From assembly GCA_036262835.1 (NCBI GenBank), contig DATAID010000070.1, positions 1 to 64,000 of the forward strand: a stretch of DNA of 64,000 bases. Reading direction: 5' to 3'. The position numbers and the translations under genes are program-made. The stretch comes from RBG-16-66-20 sp036262835 (lineage in GTDB: Bacteria; Pseudomonadota; Gammaproteobacteria; Burkholderiales; SG8-39). The notes under the pieces were generated by a model. That model saw nothing but the letters and a program-made list of their open reading frames with translations, was not told the origin of the DNA and did not search any database. Numbering within the stretch: position 1 is the first letter of the stretch; each line of letters begins with the position of its first letter. Of this stretch, positions 15,763 through 29,716 are shown piece by piece.

Positions 15763-16725
15763 ATGCAGAGTATTCGAACCCTGGTTCTGGCGGCCGCGGC
15801 CCTCGCGGCATCGGCTGGGGCGCTCGCGCAGGAATGGCCGAGCCGCCCGATCAGGCTCCTCACGCCCGCCGCGCAGGGCGGCACGACCGACATCCTCGCG
15901 CGCGTCTTCAGCGCGAAACTCGCCGAGGTGCTCAAGCAGCCGGTGCTGGTGGAGAACCGTGCGAGCGCCTCGGGCGTGATCGCGGGCGAGATGACGGCGA
16001 AAGCGCCGCCCGACGGCTATACGCTGATCCTCGCCTATCACCAGCACACGGTGAACGCGGCGCTCAACCCCAAGCTGCCTTATCACCCGGTGAACGACTT
16101 CACGCCGATCACGCAGCTCACCACCGCGGGCCTGCTTCTCGTCGTCAATCCGGGCTCGCCGCCCAGGAACCTGGCCGAGTTCATGGACTGGACCAAGAGC
16201 TACAAGGGCCTGCTCAACTACGGCTCGGCCGGCATCGGCAGCGGCGGGCACATGGCGGGCGAGCTCTTCAAGCAGCTCACCGGCGTCAAGGCCGAGCACA
16301 TTCCCTACAAGGGCTCGGGCCCGGCGATCGCGGACCTCGTCGGCGGCGTGTACGCCTACAACTTCGCGGGCATGCAGGCGGCGCAGACGCTCGTGCGGGC
16401 GGGCAAGCTGCGCGCGATCGCGGTGACGAACCCGAAGCGCGTTCCCGCGCTGCCGGATGTCCCCGCCATGGCCGAGGCGCTGCCCGGCTTCGAGGTGGTC
16501 GGCTGGTACGGCATCCTCGGACCCGCCAACCTGCCCAGGCCGATCGTCGCGCGCCTGCACGAGGAGCTGGTGAAGATCCTCAACCAGCCCGACGTGCACG
16601 AGCGCATCGTCGCCGACGGCTCGGCGCCGGCGGGAACCTCGCCCGAGGAGTTCACGAAGTTCCTTCACGCCGACCTCGCCAAGTGGGCGAAGGTCGTGAA
16701 GGAGAGCGGAGCGAAAGCGAACTAG
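15763..16725 (+). CDS. Bug family (TctC-like) tripartite tricarboxylate transporter receptor
   Basis: A 320-residue periplasmic solute-binding protein. The signal peptide ends ASAGALAQ. EWPSRPIRLLTPAAQGGTTD, the A-P-D-G-Y motif (KAPPDGYTLILAYHQHTVNA), HIPYKGSGPAIADLVGGVY and the final helix match Bug receptors, which bind carboxylates or related compounds for TctAB. No tctA or tctB is nearby, as is usual for the expanded Bug sets of Burkholderiales. An AAGGAGG ribosome site precedes the start. It converges on the NnrU gene and shares the CTAG at their stops. Confidence 0.93.
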   Translation: MQSIRTLVLAAAALAASAGALAQEWPSRPIRLLTPAAQGGTTDILARVFSAKLAEVLKQPVLVENRASASGVIAGEMTAKAPPDGYTLILAYHQHTVNAALNPKLPYHPVNDFTPITQLTTAGLLLVVNPGSPPRNLAEFMDWTKSYKGLLNYGSAGIGSGGHMAGELFKQLTGVKAEHIPYKGSGPAIADLVGGVYAYNFAGMQAAQTLVRAGKLRAIAVTNPKRVPALPDVPAMAEALPGFEVVGWYGILGPANLPRPIVARLHEELVKILNQPDVHERIVADGSAPAGTSPEEFTKFLHADLAKWAKVVKESGAKAN

Positions 16726-17396
16726 TAGGCCGGCGCCCCGAACAGAATGGGGTGGGCCCAGAAGAAGACGCCGTAGAGCGCGAGCCCGATCGCCGGGTTG
16801 CGCCAGCCGATCTCGGCGAAGTTGAGCCGGTTGCGCCCTTGGGCGATCGCGACGAAGGGCACGTTCGAGGTGACGCCGGCGAAGCGCTTCCAGTCGTCGC
16901 CGAGCGTTCTCGCCTTGCGCCCGTCCATGAGCAGGGTGCCGAGCGCGGCGACGGCGAAGAGGCCGCCGAAGAAGACGACCGAATTGAGCTCGCCGCGCGC
17001 GAGCACGTGCGCGGCGCCCCAGATCATGAAGCCCCACATGATCGGGTGGCGCGTGACGCGGATGATGCCGCGCGCCGGCTCCTCGCTCTTCAGCAGCCGG
17101 TCGGCGCCGACCAGCGTCGGATTGCGCGCGAAAAGGCCGCAGGCGAGGAGCACGAAGGCGACCGGCATGATCCAGACCGGCAGCTCGCGCCAGCCCTGCC
17201 AGAGCGGCTCGTCGGTGGCGCGCGCGAATGCCCAGATCATCCAGCCGAGGGTGGCGAAGGCGACCAGCGAGTAGAGCGCGGTATAGGGCCGCTCGCCCAG
17301 GCCACGCACCAGGGCGCCGCGCAGCGGCGTGCTGGTCACGAAATGGGTCGCGATGAACGCAGCGGTGGCGAACCAGAGCTGGGCCGCCGGATCCAT
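16722..17396 (-). CDS. NnrU family membrane protein
   Basis: A 224-residue integral membrane protein with six or seven helices. Family NnrU is encoded near nitric-oxide or nitrite reductase genes in denitrifiers; its biochemical role is not established. Recognisable elements are TRHPIMWGFMIWGAAHVLARG and a C-terminal region with the RKARTLGDDWKRF loop and the FWAHPILFG end. These resemble isoprenylcysteine methyltransferase-like folds. The ATG follows the pepN stop after one base, so it is translated from the pepN message. No denitrification gene is in the window. Confidence 0.88.
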   Translation of the reverse strand: MDPAAQLWFATAAFIATHFVTSTPLRGALVRGLGERPYTALYSLVAFATLGWMIWAFARATDEPLWQGWRELPVWIMPVAFVLLACGLFARNPTLVGADRLLKSEEPARGIIRVTRHPIMWGFMIWGAAHVLARGELNSVVFFGGLFAVAALGTLLMDGRKARTLGDDWKRFAGVTSNVPFVAIAQGRNRLNFAEIGWRNPAIGLALYGVFFWAHPILFGAPAY

Positions 17397-17397
17397 C

Positions 17398-19908
17398 TCA
17401 GGCAAGTGCCTTGGTCACGATCTCCGTCACGTCCTTCGATATCCCCCTGGTATCGCGGATGCGGGCGAGCTCCCCGCTCGCCTTGCTCCGCCTATTCTCG
17501 TCAAATCGCTTCCAGCGGTCAAAGCCGCGCGCCATCCGGGCGGCCACCTGCGGGTTGAGCCGGTCCAGGGCGATCACCTGGTCGGCGAGGAAGGCGTAGC
17601 CCGAGCCGTCGGCCGAGTGGAAGCGCACGTGGTTGGCGGCGAAGGTGCGCACAAGCGCGTATACCTTGTTCGGCACCCGCAGGTCGAAGGCGCGGTGCCC
17701 GAGCAGGGTGCGCACCCGCTCCAGCGTCCCGGGCAGGCGCGAGCCCGCCTGCACCGCGAGCCATTTGTCCACGACCAGCGGCTCGTCCTGCCAGCGCGCG
17801 TAGAAGGCGTCGAGCGCCTCCTCGCGCTCCGGGCAGTCGAGATGCGAGAGCGCGGCGAGGGCCGCCATCGAGTCGGTCATGTTGTCGGCGCGCTTGAACT
17901 GCCGCGCGGCGAGCGCCGGGCCCTCGAGGTCGGAGAGATAGCCGAGGATGAGGTTGCGCAGCGCGCGCTTGCCCGTCGAGGCCGAATCGGGGCTGTAGGG
18001 CGCGGCGATTTTCAGCTTCTCATAGCAGGAAAGAAAATCGTCCTTCAGGAAAGCCGAAACCTCGCGCCGCAGCCGGTTCCTCGCCTCGTGCAGGGCGTCG
18101 GGATCGACCATGCTCATCTGCTCGGCCAGGAAGGTTTCCGAGGGCAGGGCGAGGCACTCGGCCACGAACGCGTGATCGGCCAGGCCGAGCAGCGCCTTGA
18201 GCGAGGCGAGGAACGCTTTGCCCGGCGCGCCGCCTTTTTCCAGGATGATCTCGGCGGCGAGCTGCTGCGCCGCCTCCCAGCGGTTGAATGGATCGTCGTC
18301 GTGCGCGAGCAGGTGGACGAGCTCGGCCTCGGGATAGGAGTACTTGAGGATCACCGGCGCCGAGAATCCGCGCAGCAGCGACGGAATCGGGCGCGCGGCC
18401 AGCCCTTTGAACGCGAAGGTCTGCGTTTTTTCCCGGATCGACAGGATCTGCTCCTCGCGCCCCACCTTGACCGCGAAGGGGATGTGAAAGGGCGGATCGA
18501 TGGACTGCGTCACGGTCAGCTCGAACACGCCGTCCTTGAAGACGCCCGAGCAGTCGAGCACGGGCGTGCCCGAAACGTCGTACCAGCGCTTGAATTGCGC
18601 GAGATCGACGCCTGAGGCGTCCTGCATCGCCTGCACGAAGTCGTCGCAGGTGACGGCCTGCCCGTCGTGGCGCTTGAAGTACAGGCGCATGCCGGCCTGG
18701 AACTTGTCCTCGCCGAGGAGCGTGTGCTGCATGCGCACGACCTCCGCGCCTTTCTCGTACACCGTCATCGTGTAGAAGTTGCGGATCTCCTCGTAGGACT
18801 GCGGGCGCACCGGGTGCGCCATCGGCCCGGCGTCCTCCGGGAACTGCCCGGCGCGCAGGCCGCGCACTTCCTGGATGCGCGTGACGGCGCGCGAGTAGGT
18901 GTCGGCGCCGTACTCCTGGTCGCGGAACACCGTGAGGCCTTCCTTCAGCGAGAGCTGGAACCAGTCGCGGCAGGTGACGCGGTTGCCGGTCCAGTTGTGG
19001 AAGTACTCGTGCGCGACCACCCGGTCGATGTTGAGGTAGTCGGTATCGGTGGCGGTGTCGGGGCGCGCGAGGATGTACTTGGCGTTGAAGATGTTGAGGC
19101 CCTTGTTCTCCATCGCGCCGGAGTTGAAGTCGCCCACCGCGACGATCTTGTACTCGTCCAGGTCGAGCTCCAGGCCGAAGCGCCGCTCGTCCCACCGCAT
19201 CGCGCGCTTGAGGCAGTCCATCGCCCAGGCGGCCTGGTCGAGCTTGCCGCGCTCGACGTAGATGGAAAGCTTCTTTTCTGCTTTCGATTTCGATACGAAC
19301 TCGCCCTTCAATTCCTCGAGATCCGCGGCGACCAGCGCAAAAAGATAGGAGGGCTTCGGAAAGGGATCCTCGAAGCGCGCCCAGTGGCGTCCCTGCGGCT
19401 CTTCGCCCGCGGCAACGCGGTTTCCATTGGAAAGGAGCACTGGATACCTCGCCTTGTCGGCGTGCACCGTGGTGCTGAAGCGCGCGAGGTTGTCCGGCCG
19501 GTCGACGAACCAGGTGATGCGCCGGAAGCCCTGCGCCTCGCACTGCGTGACGAAGCCGCTCTTCGTCGCATACAGGCCCTCGAGCGCCGTGTTCTTCTGC
19601 GGGCAGATCCGCGAGACCGTCTCGAGGGTGAAGCTTTCGGGGACGGAAGGGATCTTGAGCGTTTCTCCGCTCACCTCATGGGGGACTTCCTTCCCGTCGA
19701 GGCGAACCGATAGCAATTCCAGCTCCTCTCCGTCCAGGACGAGGGGCGCGCCTCGCTCGGGCGAGGCGGGGTTGCGGCGAACGGTGAGGGTGGCCTTCGA
19801 CAGGGCGTCGTCGGCCCGGATGTCAACGTCGAGGGCGATGCCCGTGATGAGATACGCCGGCGGAGCGTAGTCTTTCAGGTGAACGGCTTTGGCTTGGGCT
19901 TCCCGCAT
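17398..19908 (-). CDS. pepN: Aminopeptidase N
   Basis: Cytosolic zinc aminopeptidase of family M1 that removes N-terminal residues in peptide turnover. The GAMENKG exopeptidase motif lies at about residue 263. The zinc signature HEYFHNWTGNRVTCRDW begins near residue 300, and the third ligand is the Glu of LKEGLTV 18 residues after the second His. Length is 836 residues against 870 in E. coli, the difference being at the C-terminus. I start at MREAQAK, which aligns with the E. coli N-terminus. The first 86 bases overlap the 3' end of the upstream DUF4124 gene. The NnrU gene follows one base after the stop. Confidence 0.95.
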   Translation of the reverse strand: MREAQAKAVHLKDYAPPAYLITGIALDVDIRADDALSKATLTVRRNPASPERGAPLVLDGEELELLSVRLDGKEVPHEVSGETLKIPSVPESFTLETVSRICPQKNTALEGLYATKSGFVTQCEAQGFRRITWFVDRPDNLARFSTTVHADKARYPVLLSNGNRVAAGEEPQGRHWARFEDPFPKPSYLFALVAADLEELKGEFVSKSKAEKKLSIYVERGKLDQAAWAMDCLKRAMRWDERRFGLELDLDEYKIVAVGDFNSGAMENKGLNIFNAKYILARPDTATDTDYLNIDRVVAHEYFHNWTGNRVTCRDWFQLSLKEGLTVFRDQEYGADTYSRAVTRIQEVRGLRAGQFPEDAGPMAHPVRPQSYEEIRNFYTMTVYEKGAEVVRMQHTLLGEDKFQAGMRLYFKRHDGQAVTCDDFVQAMQDASGVDLAQFKRWYDVSGTPVLDCSGVFKDGVFELTVTQSIDPPFHIPFAVKVGREEQILSIREKTQTFAFKGLAARPIPSLLRGFSAPVILKYSYPEAELVHLLAHDDDPFNRWEAAQQLAAEIILEKGGAPGKAFLASLKALLGLADHAFVAECLALPSETFLAEQMSMVDPDALHEARNRLRREVSAFLKDDFLSCYEKLKIAAPYSPDSASTGKRALRNLILGYLSDLEGPALAARQFKRADNMTDSMAALAALSHLDCPEREEALDAFYARWQDEPLVVDKWLAVQAGSRLPGTLERVRTLLGHRAFDLRVPNKVYALVRTFAANHVRFHSADGSGYAFLADQVIALDRLNPQVAARMARGFDRWKRFDENRRSKASGELARIRDTRGISKDVTEIVTKALA

Positions 19909-20257
19909 TGAAGGTGTGAACGTAGTAAATCGGATAGGCGTAGGTCGAGCGCGCATGGCCAGCGCTCAATGGCCGCGAGTATCCCACGGGGGCCGAGCGC
20001 TGCGCAGCCGCCCACTGGCGCATGCGGGCGTCAAAATCCTCGCGTTCCTCCCGCTCCCAGCGCTGGCGCGCGAGGTCGAGCTGGCGCCGCGCCTCGGGCG
20101 TAGCCACGTTGACGCTCGGCAGGCTGAGCGCCGGCTGGCCCGGCTGGGCCGGCCGATCGCTGTAGGTGACGTTGCCGTCCGCATCCACGTGCTTGTAGAA
20201 CGCGCCCGCGGAAACGTCGAACGCCAATCCGAGCAGAACCAGCCCAAGCATCCGCAT
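19823..20257 (-). CDS. DUF4124 domain exported protein
   Basis: A 144-residue secreted protein: signal (GLVLLGLAFDVSAG), then the short DUF4124 core AFYKHVDADGNVTYSDRPAQ, a basic coiled coil RRQLDLARQRWEREEREDF, and a low-complexity Ser/Arg/His tail. DUF4124 is widespread in proteobacterial envelope proteins of unknown role. The last 86 bases overlap the pepN start on the same strand. The end codes for SHHGHRPRR, so the frame may have lost an earlier stop. Its start is 21 bases from the divergent CaiB-like gene. Confidence 0.8.
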   Translation of the reverse strand: MRMLGLVLLGLAFDVSAGAFYKHVDADGNVTYSDRPAQPGQPALSLPSVNVATPEARRQLDLARQRWEREEREDFDARMRQWAAAQRSAPVGYSRPLSAGHARSTYAYPIYYVHTFNAGSPSQSRSPERLRSAGVSHHGHRPRR

Positions 20258-20278
20258 GCCGCTAGACTAGCCACCGCC

Positions 20279-21670
20279 ATGCCGCTTCGCAACGCGCTTT
20301 ACGAGCTGTTACAGGCCGGCGGTCTGCCGCAATCGCTTGCAACGGATGTCAGCTTCTCGGGCGCCGATCCGGTGCTCCCGACGCCCTATCGCATCGGCAC
20401 GGCGGGCGCCGCCGCGCTGGCCGCCGTGGGGCTTGCGGTATCCGATGTGTGGTTCCTGCGAACGAAGAGAAAACAGCGCGTCTCGGTCGACGTGCCCGCC
20501 GCCGCGGCGTCGCTGAGGAGCGCGCGCTACCTGAAAATCGACGGCAAGCCGCCGCCCAATCCGTGGGACCCGCTTAGCGGCTACTACCCCGTGCGCGGGG
20601 GCCGCTGGGTCAGCATCCACAGCAATTTCCCCAACCATCGCGACGCCGCGATGAAGGTGCTGGGCGCGGGCCTCGATCGCGAAGCCGCCGAGCAGGCGAG
20701 CCGCAAATGGGAGGGGCTGGAGCTCGAGGAGGCCATTCACGCGGCCGGCGGCTGCGCGGCCCTGGCGCGCACCGCGGCGGAATGGAGCGCTCATCCGCAT
20801 TCTTCGGCAGTGGCTCGGGAACCCCTCATTGAAATTAGGAAGATTTCGGATTCAAAGCCGGAGCCGCTGAAAGACGAGCCTCGTCCCCTGAGCGGAATCC
20901 GCGTTCTCGACCTCACCCGGGTGCTGGCCGGGCCGACTTGCGCGCGCACGCTCGCCGAGCACGGCGCCGAGGTCCTCAAGATCAGCGCCGCTCACCTGCC
21001 GGACTCCGGCCCGACCGAGATCGACACCGGGCTCGGAAAGCTTTCCGCCTTTGTTGATTTAAGGAAGGACGAAGGGCGAAACCGGTTGAAAAGCCTCCTG
21101 GCCCAGGCAGACGTATTCTCCCAGTCCTACCGGCCGGGAGCGCTGGCGGCGCGCGGTTTCTCGCCCGACGAAGCGGCGCGGGTGCGCCCGGGCATCGTCT
21201 ATGTGACGCTGAGCGCGTGGGGCGCGCAGGGGCCGTGGAGCGCGCGGCGCGGCTTCGACTCGATCGTGCAGACCGTGAGCGGCATGGCGGTCGCGCAAAC
21301 GGGCGGCTCCGATCCTGCGCAGAAGCCGAAGCTCATGCCCGTTTCGGCGATCGACTACGTGAGCGGCTACCTGATGGCGTACGGCGCGCTCGTCGCGCTG
21401 GCGCGGCGCGCGCGCGAGGGCGGCAGCTGGCTCGTGCGCGTCTCGCTCGCGCGAACGGGCAAGTGGATCGTGGATCGGGGCTTCTTCGAGGGCTTCCTGG
21501 AAGTGCCCGAGGATCTGCCGGCGGGCGCGCTCAGGAAATTGCTCGAGGAACGCGAGACGCCGTACGGACGCGTTGCGCATCTCAAGCCGGTGCTCGAGCT
21601 TTCGGAAACCCCAGCGAGATGGGACCGCCCGCCGGTGCCGCTCGGCAGCAGTCCCGCGGCCTGGCCCTAG
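20279..21670 (+). CDS. CaiB/BaiF-family protein with rearranged domains
   Basis: A 463-residue class III CoA-transferase relative. The usual N-terminal motif, GIRVLDLTRVLAGPTCARTL, occurs here only at about residue 205. Before it comes a segment resembling the small domain that normally sits in the C-terminal half (KIDGKPPPNPWDPLSGYYPV, WVSIHSNFPNHRDAAMKVLG). The catalytic Asp is likely that of SAIDYVSGYL. Such arrangements occur in several betaproteobacterial annotated CoA-transferases, so the family is not new, but the reaction is unassigned. It stands alone on its strand with no CoA ligase or dehydrogenase beside it. Confidence 0.85.
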   Translation: MPLRNALYELLQAGGLPQSLATDVSFSGADPVLPTPYRIGTAGAAALAAVGLAVSDVWFLRTKRKQRVSVDVPAAAASLRSARYLKIDGKPPPNPWDPLSGYYPVRGGRWVSIHSNFPNHRDAAMKVLGAGLDREAAEQASRKWEGLELEEAIHAAGGCAALARTAAEWSAHPHSSAVAREPLIEIRKISDSKPEPLKDEPRPLSGIRVLDLTRVLAGPTCARTLAEHGAEVLKISAAHLPDSGPTEIDTGLGKLSAFVDLRKDEGRNRLKSLLAQADVFSQSYRPGALAARGFSPDEAARVRPGIVYVTLSAWGAQGPWSARRGFDSIVQTVSGMAVAQTGGSDPAQKPKLMPVSAIDYVSGYLMAYGALVALARRAREGGSWLVRVSLARTGKWIVDRGFFEGFLEVPEDLPAGALRKLLEERETPYGRVAHLKPVLELSETPARWDRPPVPLGSSPAAWP

Positions 21671-22305
21671 GCCGACTTCTGCTGCATGCGCTTGATGAGT
21701 CCGTCGATGCCGGAAGTGCGCGTGATGTTCTCGAACTCCGCGCGGTAGGTGAGCACGAGGCTCACGCCTTCCACGGCGATGTCGTAGATCTTCCAGCCCT
21801 CGGGCGTCTTGTGCATCGAATATTCGACCGGCGTAGGCGGCTGACCCGGGCTCAGGTACTGGTTGCGCACCACGACTTCGGTCGCGCCGGGCTGCATGCG
21901 CACCGGCAGCACCTTCATCGTCTGCCCCTGGTAGCGCTCGATCGCGTTGGAGTAGATGCGCACGAGCATGGTGCGGAACGCCTTGGTCAGCTGCTCCTGC
22001 TGCTCGGGCGAGGCCTGGCTCCAGGAACGGCCCATGGCGAGGTGCACCGCCTCCTTGAAGTCGATGTGCGGCAGGACCTTCTCCTCGGCGAGCTGCAGCG
22101 CCTTCTGCTTGTCGCCGGCCTGCAGCTTCTTGTCCGACTGGATCGAGCCGAGCACGTCGCTCGTGACCTGCTTCACCAGGTCTTCGGGGCTCAACTGCGA
22201 GGCCTGTCCCTGCGATTGGGGCTGCGCCTTGGGCGCCTGCGATTGCTGGGCCGCCGCGGATGCCGCCACGACGAGGGAAACCACGAACGCGAGGGTCGTT
22301 TTCAT
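21667..22305 (-). CDS. mlaC: MlaC family phospholipid-binding protein
   Basis: A 212-residue periplasmic protein that in the Mla system carries phospholipid between the outer-membrane MlaA complex and the inner-membrane MlaFEDB transporter. The signal (TTLAFVVSLVVAASAAAQQ) is followed by a Gln/Pro-rich linker. The MlaC domain follows: PHIDFKEAVHLAMGRSW, LTKAFRTMLVRIYSNAIERY, PVEYSMHKTPEGWKIYDIAV and VSLVLTYRAEFENI. In E. coli it lies in an mla operon; here it stands after the giant uvrA gene with no other mla genes, so its partners must be elsewhere. It shares the CTAG at its stop with the convergent CaiB-like gene. Confidence 0.9.
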   Translation of the reverse strand: MKTTLAFVVSLVVAASAAAQQSQAPKAQPQSQGQASQLSPEDLVKQVTSDVLGSIQSDKKLQAGDKQKALQLAEEKVLPHIDFKEAVHLAMGRSWSQASPEQQEQLTKAFRTMLVRIYSNAIERYQGQTMKVLPVRMQPGATEVVVRNQYLSPGQPPTPVEYSMHKTPEGWKIYDIAVEGVSLVLTYRAEFENITRTSGIDGLIKRMQQKSA

Positions 22306-22341
22306 GCTGGAAAGACTACTCCAGCAAGGTCGAGTTCCTGA

Positions 22342-27699
<5,358 letters not shown>

Positions 27700-27761
27700 C
27701 GGGCCGCTGGGGAATCCGCCATTTTAGCGGTCCCGAGCGTCCACTAACCGCTCAACGCCCC

Positions 27762-27956
27762 CTAGCGCTCGTCGTGCACTTCCAGGTTGCGCATGAGCGC
27801 GCCGCACCCGGCGCACTGGACCTCGCCCGCGGAGCCGAGCGTGAATTTCTCGTTGCCGCAGCGGGTGCAGTAGTAGCGGGGTTCCCCGACCGGCTCCGCC
27901 GGCAGCGGCCGGCGGCGCTCGTTACGGTAGGCGGAGAGGCGCACAAGCTTACCCAT
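27762..27956 (-). CDS. Small zinc-ribbon protein
   Basis: A 64-residue basic protein with two CxxC pairs 19 residues apart: YYCTRCGN and VQCAGCGA, the spacing of a rubredoxin-like zinc ribbon. Before the ribbon is an Arg/Pro-rich arm (SAYRNERRRPLPAEP), which may contact nucleic acid or a protein. Many proteobacteria have such DNA/RNA-binding ribbon proteins of unknown role. It lies upstream of uvrA on the same strand with a 62-base gap, so it may be cotranscribed with the repair gene. I do not assign a function. Confidence 0.7.
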   Translation of the reverse strand: MGKLVRLSAYRNERRRPLPAEPVGEPRYYCTRCGNEKFTLGSAGEVQCAGCGALMRNLEVHDER

Positions 27957-28155
27957 CAGGGTGCCAGCCTAGCCCCCGCCACGTTGCCGGCTTGCGCGAA
28001 GCCGTATAGCCCGGGCGGTGTGTAGGGCGCGCCGCTACAAGACCCGGCTGTCCGCAGTGACATAAAAAATTTGAATGAAGTGCAAGCATTCGCCCTACGC
28101 AAGCGTCATTGAACATCCCGCAGGGCGCTGCGCACCACCTAGGAGAGGAATCCAC

Positions 28156-28722
28156 ATGCCAAATGCGCAAAACAACCTGTTCGAGCTCTATCGGAGCGGC
28201 CTCATTTCCGCCCTCGACGTCATGAAGGTCTGCCTGGAAGGGGCGGAGAAGCTGCGCTCGCAGCAGCTCGCGGCCATCCGCAACGCCATGACGGAGCTTT
28301 CCCGATCTTGCGACGAGGTCGGCGAGGCGAAGAGCTTCGAAACGCTGTTTGCGCTTCAGTCCCGTATTTCGGCATGGCAGTTCGAGAGGGTGCTCGGCCA
28401 CTGGAGCGGCATCGCACAGGCAGGGAGCGAGTCGCAGGCCGAGGTGCTGAGGCAGGTGCACAAGCAGTTGATCCAGATCCGCGAGCGCTTCCGCGACACG
28501 CTGGATGCGGCCACCGGCGGCTCCGAGCCGCTGATGAACGCGATCCAGTCCATGCTGACCTCGACCTCGACCGCGTACGCGCTCAGCGCACGCGCCACGG
28601 AGGAGGCGGCCAAGTTCGGCGCCGCGCAGGCCGCCACGGCCGACGCGGCGATCCGCTACCAGGCCGAGAAGGCGGGTCGAAGCCAGCCGCGCGACGCTCG
28701 AGAGCAGCGGAGCGCCGCCTAG
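28156..28722 (+). CDS. Phasin family protein
   Basis: A 188-residue protein predicted to be almost fully helical. The N-terminal pattern NNLFELYRSGLISALDVMKV and the heptad-like middle (LRSQQLAAIRNAMTELSRS, FALQSRISAWQFERVLGHWS) match the phasin_2 domain, small proteins that coat polyhydroxyalkanoate granules. A strong AGGAGAGG ribosome site precedes the ATG. The 199-base divergent region upstream holds no other gene. No phaC, phaA or phaB is in the window, so granule association is inferred from the family alone. Confidence 0.85.
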   Translation: MPNAQNNLFELYRSGLISALDVMKVCLEGAEKLRSQQLAAIRNAMTELSRSCDEVGEAKSFETLFALQSRISAWQFERVLGHWSGIAQAGSESQAEVLRQVHKQLIQIRERFRDTLDAATGGSEPLMNAIQSMLTSTSTAYALSARATEEAAKFGAAQAATADAAIRYQAEKAGRSQPRDAREQRSAA

Positions 28723-28751
28723 CCACGCGCTCGCCCTGCGGGAGCGCGGGG

Positions 28752-29636
28752 TCAGCCCAGCTCGTCGATCGAGCGCGGCCAGCTCTTCTTGAGCAGCCGC
28801 GAAAGCGCCCGGTCGGCGAGCAGGCGCCCGCCCGTCTGGCATTTGGCACAGTAATTGGTCTCGTTCTCCGCGTACACGATGCGCTGCACCGGCGCCCCGC
28901 AGTCGGGGCAGGGCTTGCCGTAGCGGCCGTGCACCGCCATCCCTTCGCGGAACGCCGTCACCTTTTCCGGAAACCGGCCGCCTGATTCCTCCTTCAGCCT
29001 CTCACTCCAGGACCTGAGCGTATGGACCGTCGCATCGAACAATCCCCGGATCTCCGCCTCATCGAGGGCGCCGGTCAGCGCGACCGGCGAAAGCCGCGCG
29101 CGGTGCAGGATCTCGTCGGAGTAGGCGTTGCCGATGCCGGCGAAAAGCCGCGGGTCCGTCAGCGCGCGCTTCAGGGTGTGATTCTCTTTCCGGATGCGGG
29201 CGGCGAATTCCGCGTAATTGCCGGCGAGAACTTCCAGTCCTCCTGGGTCCATGGCCTGCAGCGCAGGCTCCCCTTCGACGACGTGCAGTGAAGCGCGGCG
29301 CCGGGTACCCGCTTCGGTGAAGGCCAGCGTTCCGTTCTCGAGCTCGAAGCTCGCGAGGGTGATCCGGCCTGGCGGCTTGTCCTTCGGCTCCAGCCAGCGC
29401 AGCCGTCCCGCGACCATGAGGTGCAGGACGAGGAAGAGCTTGCCTTCCAGCTCGATCACGATGCGCTTGCCCAGGCGCCGCAGCGCGGCGACGCGTCGTC
29501 CCTCGGCGGCGGAAAGCGGCGGCACCGCCGTGCGGAGCACGAACGGGTTGTGAAGTTTTGTGCGGAGCAGGCGTCTGCCCAAGACGCGCAACTCGAGATG
29601 CTCCATATAGACCAGCAGGTCAGGAAGTTCCGGCAC
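28752..29636 (-). CDS. Fpg/Nei family DNA glycosylase
   Basis: A 294-residue base-excision repair protein. The N-terminus is MPELPD rather than the usual MPELPE; after removal of Met the catalytic Pro and the Glu of position 2 remain, while the residue at 5 is Asp. A helix-two-turn-helix (NHTLKRALTDPRLFAGIGNAYSDEIL) and a C-terminal zinc finger with CPDC and YCAKC pairs are present, followed by an extra 25-residue tail. Bifunctional glycosylase/AP-lyase activity on oxidised purines or pyrimidines is likely. The sequence belongs to the PELPD subfamily, common in Gram-positive and other phyla, so substrate may differ from MutM. Confidence 0.88.
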   Translation of the reverse strand: MPELPDLLVYMEHLELRVLGRRLLRTKLHNPFVLRTAVPPLSAAEGRRVAALRRLGKRIVIELEGKLFLVLHLMVAGRLRWLEPKDKPPGRITLASFELENGTLAFTEAGTRRRASLHVVEGEPALQAMDPGGLEVLAGNYAEFAARIRKENHTLKRALTDPRLFAGIGNAYSDEILHRARLSPVALTGALDEAEIRGLFDATVHTLRSWSERLKEESGGRFPEKVTAFREGMAVHGRYGKPCPDCGAPVQRIVYAENETNYCAKCQTGGRLLADRALSRLLKKSWPRSIDELG

Positions 29637-29678
29637 GGCTCTAGCTTGGATGGACCGATAAGCGCTTTTTCGATGTCA

Positions 29679-29706
29679 TTGCACTGTAAGCGACGCAGAA
29701 TACTCT
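29679..29706 (+). promoter_or_regulatory. Possible sigma-70 promoter for the 43-residue ORF and M20 gene
   Basis: TTGCAC and TACTCT are separated by 16 bases, a fair match to -35 and -10 elements. A start about seven bases later would leave almost no leader before the ATG at 29717, so the transcript might be near-leaderless. Inference only. Confidence 0.25.
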
Positions 29707-29716
29707 GGCAGGCACC

